64,000 nt of DNA from Arenicellaceae bacterium (lineage in GTDB: Bacteria; Pseudomonadota; Gammaproteobacteria; Arenicellales; Arenicellaceae), in assembly GCA_029246505.1 (NCBI GenBank), contig JAQWNC010000016.1, forward strand, positions 1 to 64,000, in the 5' to 3' direction. Numbering within the stretch: position 1 is the stretch's first letter; every line of letters starts with the position of its first letter. A program made the position numbers and the translations under genes. Positions 60,024-64,000 of this stretch are shown in pieces. Under the pieces are notes generated by a model. That model saw only the letters and a program-made list of their open reading frames with translations. It was not told where the DNA came from and made no database searches.

Positions 60024-61946
60024 ATGTTGAAGTTCCAAAATGTAGCGATTCGACGAGGGCCACGTGAACTATTGTCCGGCGTGGATGCGCAAATTGGCCC
60101 CGGTCAAAAGGTGGGGCTAACCGGAGCAAATGGTTCTGGTAAATCAAGCTTGTTTGCAATGATTTTAGGTGAGTTGCAGGTAGATCAAGGTGATTTTTCC
60201 TACCCTAATAAATGGATTGTCGGTCATGTGGCACAGGAATCCCCGAGTCAAGAACGCTCCGCGTTAGACTTTGTACTGGATGGTGATGTTGAATGGCGCA
60301 ATCTGACTAATCGTTTGCAAGTTGCTGAGACTGAAGAAGACGGTTATCTTATTTCCGAGTTACATGAAAAAATGCATGTAATTAGCGGTTATCAGGCACC
60401 CAGTCGAGCGGCGCAATTACTTTACGGGCTGGGTTTTAGTGCCGTGGAACAGACAGCACCTGTAAATCAGTTTTCTGGCGGCTGGCGCATGCGTTTAAAT
60501 CTTGCGCAAGCGCTGATGTGTCGTTCAGATATGCTGCTTTTGGATGAACCCACAAATCATCTTGATTTAGATACTGTAATTTGGCTTGAACAATGGCTTT
60601 GTAATTACGAAGGTACATTGCTACTAATTTCACATGATCGTGAATTTTTAGACAGTGTGGTAAATCGAGTTCTGCATATTGAAAATGGTGGCGCAAAGAT
60701 ATACGGTGGAAATTATTCAAATTTTGAAAATACTCGGGCAGCTCAATTATCAGGCCAACAGGCTTTGTATCAAAAGCAACAACGAGAGTTGGCGCATATA
60801 CGCTCATACGTGAACCGTTTTCGGGCTCAAGCCACCAAGGCTAGACAAGCGCAAAGTCGTTTGAAAGCTCTTGAACGAATGGAGTTGATTGCACCAGCCC
60901 ACGTAGATTCACCATTTGAATTTTCGCTATTTGAGCCTGAGCGGTTACCTGAGCCACTGCTGATAATTACCGGCGTTGATGCTGGATATGGCGAGGTGTC
61001 GGTATTAAAGGGTTTAAAGATGACTCTTAGGCCGGGTGATCGGTTGGGATTGCTTGGGGCTAATGGAGCAGGTAAATCGACTTTAATTAAATTGCTTGCT
61101 GGAGTAATTCAGCCTTTAACTGGGGTTAGGGAGCCATCCAAAGAAACTAAAATTGGCTATTTTGCGCAACATCAACTCGAGCAGCTGGATGCTGTAGATA
61201 GCCCTTTGCATCAATTGCAACAACTCGATCCGCGCGCTCGCGAGCAAGTATTACGAAATTATTTAGGTGGCTATGGCTTTTCCAAGGATCAAGTAGAGTC
61301 ATCAGTGGCTCACTTTTCGGGCGGTGAGAAGTCTCGTCTTGTACTCGCTATGCTGGTTTATCAAAAACCTAACTTACTGTTGCTGGATGAGCCTACTAAT
61401 CATCTCGATCTAGAAATGCGTCAGGCGCTGGCGAATGCGATTCAAAACTTTACTGGCGCTATCGTATTGGTATCACATGACAGACATCTACTGAGGGTGA
61501 CCTGCAACCAATTTCTATTAGTCGATAATAGAGCTGCAACGGAGTACGCGGGTGATTTAGAAGATTACGCAATTTGGTTGAAGGCCAGAAGCAAGCAAGC
61601 AGTGGATGTTAGTTCGCCGACGAAGGTCGTAGTTGTGCCAAAAGTACCTATAGGCACAGAAAGCAATAAAGCTCGAAAGAAGAGGGAAGCACAGCAGCGC
61701 CAGACAAGCCAACCATTACGCAATAAGATTAAACGGCTAGAAGGCGAGTTGACGATACTCAAGCAGTCCCTAATTAATACTGACGAACAATTGGCGGATA
61801 ACTCCTTGTATGCCGATTCAGCTAAAGACCAATTAGCGGAAACGTTACAGGTAAAATCATCGATTCAGAAAAATATCGAAAATGCTGAGTGGTCCTGGCT
61901 TAGTGCCAGTGAAGAACTGGAACTATTATTGGGCCAACAGTCCTAG
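60024..61946 (+). CDS. yheS: ABC-F family ATPase, YheS type
   Basis: Twin-ATPase ribosome-associated protein, not a transporter. 640 residues from the ATG at 60024 (MLKFQNVAIRRG, as in relatives); ATG 60006 would add six. First cassette: Walker A GANGSGKS 34-41, SGGWRMRLNLAQAL, LLLDEPTNHLDLD. Linker: FRAQATKARQAQSRLKALER. Second cassette: GANGAGKS near 345 and SGGEKSRLVLAML. The charged C-terminal coiled coil is near 545-640. ABC-F proteins act at the ribosomal E site in rescue of stalled elongation. It probably has its own promoter. Confidence 0.95.
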   Translation: MLKFQNVAIRRGPRELLSGVDAQIGPGQKVGLTGANGSGKSSLFAMILGELQVDQGDFSYPNKWIVGHVAQESPSQERSALDFVLDGDVEWRNLTNRLQVAETEEDGYLISELHEKMHVISGYQAPSRAAQLLYGLGFSAVEQTAPVNQFSGGWRMRLNLAQALMCRSDMLLLDEPTNHLDLDTVIWLEQWLCNYEGTLLLISHDREFLDSVVNRVLHIENGGAKIYGGNYSNFENTRAAQLSGQQALYQKQQRELAHIRSYVNRFRAQATKARQAQSRLKALERMELIAPAHVDSPFEFSLFEPERLPEPLLIITGVDAGYGEVSVLKGLKMTLRPGDRLGLLGANGAGKSTLIKLLAGVIQPLTGVREPSKETKIGYFAQHQLEQLDAVDSPLHQLQQLDPRAREQVLRNYLGGYGFSKDQVESSVAHFSGGEKSRLVLAMLVYQKPNLLLLDEPTNHLDLEMRQALANAIQNFTGAIVLVSHDRHLLRVTCNQFLLVDNRAATEYAGDLEDYAIWLKARSKQAVDVSSPTKVVVVPKVPIGTESNKARKKREAQQRQTSQPLRNKIKRLEGELTILKQSLINTDEQLADNSLYADSAKDQLAETLQVKSSIQKNIENAEWSWLSASEELELLLGQQS

Positions 61947-62043
61947 CAGCAAGTGTAGGCGTAAAGTAAGGTTTTGCATTGGGTTGTATCACTAAAGTGC
62001 AGTACTAATAGCTTCTATCGGGAAACTCGTTTCAGTTATACAT

Positions 62044-62670
62044 TCAACATGCTATTCCAGTATTGCCCTCCTGCCATATCGGATGTTTTTGCATTACGGA
62101 ATTAAATAGCGGCGATTCCAGCCAGTAATCTAGCCAGTTTTTTAATTTGGGATAGGGAGCATCATCAAACCAGGCTTTGTCCACAAACGCAAATTGTCGA
62201 ATAAACGGAAAAATGGCTATATCCGCTAGTCGCACATGCTGGTCGATAAGGTACGTGTTAGCCGATAAGCGGGAATTTAGAATATCTAAAAATTCACCTG
62301 ATTTGTCACGATAATAACTTTGTGTGTGTTCAGGATAGCCAACCGAGTACTTATATTTATCTAGCCATGGTTTGAATTCAAAATCATTTTTCTCGATTAG
62401 CAGGGCCGATTGATCTGCTAGTGCTAGCCATTTATCGGGATCGTTTTGTAGCAGAGCCCAAAATATGATATCCATGCTTTCATCAAGAACTGTTCCATCT
62501 AGATCAATTAAAATAGGCACCGTTTGCTTACTGGATACTCGCAGTATTGTTGGCGGTTTGTCCTTTAGCGACACTTCGCGCAATTCTGTAACTTGTTCAG
62601 CATATTTTAATGCCATACGCGATCTGATCGCGTATGGGCATCGGCGAAAGGAATACAAAGTTGGCAGCAT
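62044..62670 (-). CDS. glutathione S-transferase family protein
   Basis: 208 residues: N-terminal glutaredoxin-like domain with LYSFRRCPYAIRSRMAL (Cys at residue 12), cis-Pro in QTVPIL and the glutathione-contact E-S in VLDESMDI. A helical C-domain follows, with RLADIAIFPFIRQFAFVD. CPYA resembles omega- and YfcG/Grx2-like GSTs, so thiol-disulfide exchange or deglutathionylation is more likely than classical conjugation. It converges on yheS. Base composition is like the neighbours, unlike the GST at 1.1 kb. Confidence 0.85.
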   Translation of the reverse strand: MLPTLYSFRRCPYAIRSRMALKYAEQVTELREVSLKDKPPTILRVSSKQTVPILIDLDGTVLDESMDIIFWALLQNDPDKWLALADQSALLIEKNDFEFKPWLDKYKYSVGYPEHTQSYYRDKSGEFLDILNSRLSANTYLIDQHVRLADIAIFPFIRQFAFVDKAWFDDAPYPKLKNWLDYWLESPLFNSVMQKHPIWQEGNTGIAC

Positions 62671-63053
62671 AAGGTTGATGATGATCGAGAATTATCCATG
62701 CACTACAGGGTGAGAAAACCCTGATCTCGCTAGATTGCCACGCTAGTTCCATACTGGCAACTAGATCGACTGATTGATTCCCGAGCCTGCCTAGAGTACG
62801 GTAGTTAATACTGCAGCAGGAGGCTGCAGTAAATGGAATGTAACCGCTGTTTTAAAGCGCAGCGAATGCCGTAGTACCAATTATTTTTAATAATGGAATT
62901 TAACCTGACTAGTTTGTTCTGGGGCTTAATTGTTAACTATGAGAATAAGTTCGTTACGTTCTATAATTCCAGCGTGGGGCTAATATGTTTAACAATTGGT
63001 TTATTGGATCATTCAGAGATTAGTTTTTGATTTCGTGTTTTAGGTAATTAGTT
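62671..63053. other. 383-base divergent gap before the thiol dioxygenase
   Basis: Holds CAGGG...CCCTG (62705-62722) and a 9-bp perfect inverted repeat, TACTGCAGC/GCTGCAGTA (62809-62831, loop AGGAG), that looks like an operator. A perfect TATAAT is at 62962-62967 without a matching -35. No open frame was recognised. Confidence 0.4.
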
Positions 63054-63626
63054 ATGTCTATAGATAGTTTAGGAAGCTTTGTAGGAAAGCTTTGCCAGGT
63101 AATAGAAGGCCACCCGACAGAAGAACAAATCTTGCAGGAAACTAAGTATTTAATGGCCGATTTGGTAAGTACCGATGACTGGCTTCCCGACCGTTATGCT
63201 ATGGCTAACCCTGATTATTACCAGCAATATTTGTTATATTGTGATGGTATGAAAAGGTTTTCAATTGTTAGCTTTGTTTGGGGGCCAGGACAAAAAACAC
63301 CGGTCCATGATCATACGGTTTGGGGTGTAATCGGGATGTTACGCGGGCAAGAGACTTCGCAACAATATTCTTTCAACAGCAATGGTGAACTAGTGGCAGG
63401 TCAGCGAGACATCTTATTACCAGGTGATGTCGAAACACTATCGCCTACCATTGGCGATATACATGAGGTTTCGAACGGACTTAGCGATCAAGATTCAATC
63501 AGTGTCCACGTGTATGGCGCTAACATAGGTGCAGTACACCGACACGTGTATGCGGTGCCAACAGGGGACAGGAAACCATTTGTTTCTGGTTATGCTAATT
63601 CTGAATTGCCGAATATCTGGCAATAA
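63054..63626 (+). CDS. thiol dioxygenase (cysteine or 3-mercaptopropionate dioxygenase)
   Basis: A 190-residue cupin non-haem iron enzyme that oxidises a thiol to a sulfinate. Iron ligands His85 and His87 (PVHDHTVWG) and His137; the Ser150-His152-Tyr154 triad (SVHVYG) is complete. The Arg that binds the cysteine carboxylate in animal CDO is not apparent; the corresponding stretch reads YYQQYLLYCD, with Gln, as in bacterial 3-mercaptopropionate dioxygenases. The next gene is a class III CoA-transferase, which also favours 3-mercaptopropionate over cysteine. Family certain, substrate inferred. Confidence 0.88.
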   Translation: MSIDSLGSFVGKLCQVIEGHPTEEQILQETKYLMADLVSTDDWLPDRYAMANPDYYQQYLLYCDGMKRFSIVSFVWGPGQKTPVHDHTVWGVIGMLRGQETSQQYSFNSNGELVAGQRDILLPGDVETLSPTIGDIHEVSNGLSDQDSISVHVYGANIGAVHRHVYAVPTGDRKPFVSGYANSELPNIWQ

Positions 63627-63660
63627 AACAAATCACTAAAAAATTGATGGGGCGTAGATA

Positions 63661-64000
63661 ATGACGATTAGTGATGCGGCGAGAGAGGCAAAACGCACTA
63701 TGCTTGTAGGGCTGAAGGTTATTGAGTTCGGGCAAATCGCAGCTGCGCCGTTTGCGGGAAGCCTTCTCGCAGATCTAGGTGCCGATGTAGTGAAAGTCGA
63801 ACGTCCTGGCGTTGGTGACGGTATGCGCCATTGGCCACCGGTATCAAAGGGCGAATCTGGTGAGGAGTACAGCGAGAATTTTGCTTCCGTCAACAGGAAT
63901 AAACGAAGTGTTTGTGCCGACCTCAAAGATCCGAGTGATATTGCTCGGATTAAAAGTTTATGCGAACAAGCTGATGTCTTGATCGAGAACTATCGACCGG
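63661..64000 (+). CDS. CaiB/BaiF class III CoA-transferase, 3'-truncated by window edge
   Basis: Open from ATG 63661 to the window end, 113 codons visible. GLKVIEFGQIAAAPFAGSLL, ADLGADVVKVERPG, NRNKRSVCADLKD and ADVLIENYRP are the standard N-terminal class III motifs; the catalytic Asp lies beyond the window. It starts 34 bases after the dioxygenase stop, so an operon is likely. By analogy with the 3-sulfinopropionate pathway it may activate 3-sulfinopropionate to its CoA ester. Confidence 0.88.
   Translation, partial: MTISDAAREAKRTMLVGLKVIEFGQIAAAPFAGSLLADLGADVVKVERPGVGDGMRHWPPVSKGESGEEYSENFASVNRNKRSVCADLKDPSDIARIKSLCEQADVLIENYRP

Overview
The window reads as a chromosome segment of a free-living, probably marine gammaproteobacterium. 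The evidence is the gene order: infC-rpmI-rplT-pheS-pheT-ihfA-merR, pcm/nlpD, ilvIHC with psd and pssA, dapA-bamC, map/rpsB-tsf-pyrH-frr-uppS-cdsA-dxr-rseP-bamA-skp-fabZ-lpxA-lpxB-rnhB-dnaE, and a YheS-type ABC-F protein. The LpxABH genes and BamA/BamC show a Gram-negative cell with lipid A. Base composition is AT-leaning (one uvrB line at 3361-3420 counts 25 G+C in 60). The exception is a GC-richer glutathione S-transferase gene near the left end. I found no IS element, prophage or CRISPR array.

Layout. 1-3100 is accessory: the 3' part of a GT87-like membrane protein, a compositionally foreign GST, tRNA-Asn, and a decayed FimT/GspH pseudopilin gene. 3150-11500 holds uvrB, tRNA-Val, the translation block (IF3, L35, L20, PheST), IHF-alpha, a MerR regulator and tRNA-Pro. 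11700-18000 holds pcm, a YqaA membrane protein, nlpD, then alaC-hom-thrC for alanine and threonine synthesis. 18300-21100 is a patch of decay: cytochrome c5 and folE are intact, but a YjgR-like ATPase and a YpfJ-like metalloprotease are broken. 21100-33400 holds lpxH, the ilvIHC operon with a structured leader, the phosphatidylethanolamine pair psd-pssA, dapA-bamC, purL and a DUF6524-like protein. 33400-39130 on the minus strand holds map, glnD, dapD and dapE. 39600-58500 is the long translation/envelope block from rpsB to tilS. 58590-64000 holds a flavin-binding PPOX-like protein, a broken transglutaminase-like gene, yheS, a second GST, and a thiol dioxygenase followed by a class III CoA-transferase.

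How the genes work together. dapA, dapD and dapE belong to the succinylase route to diaminopimelate and lysine. uppS, cdsA, dxr, rseP, bamA, skp, fabZ and lpxA/B supply isoprenoid carriers, phospholipid precursors, outer-membrane protein folding and lipid A. ilvIHC, alaC, hom and thrC are amino-acid synthesis. The terminal dioxygenase/CoA-transferase pair suggests catabolism of 3-mercaptopropionate through 3-sulfinopropionyl-CoA, which would suit a marine organism meeting DMSP-derived sulfur.

Most notable: (1) ribosomal protein S2 carries a long Lys/Ala/Glu-rich linker and a C-terminal helix-hairpin-helix-like domain; (2) infC most likely starts at AUA; (3) four single genes (fimT/gspH, yjgR-like, ypfJ-like, transglutaminase-like) are recognisable but broken, while very long genes nearby (dnaE, purL) are intact, so this looks like real gene decay; (4) the ilvI leader has an intrinsic terminator between divergent genes and alternative hairpins reaching the ribosome-binding site; (5) lpxD is missing from its usual place between skp and fabZ.
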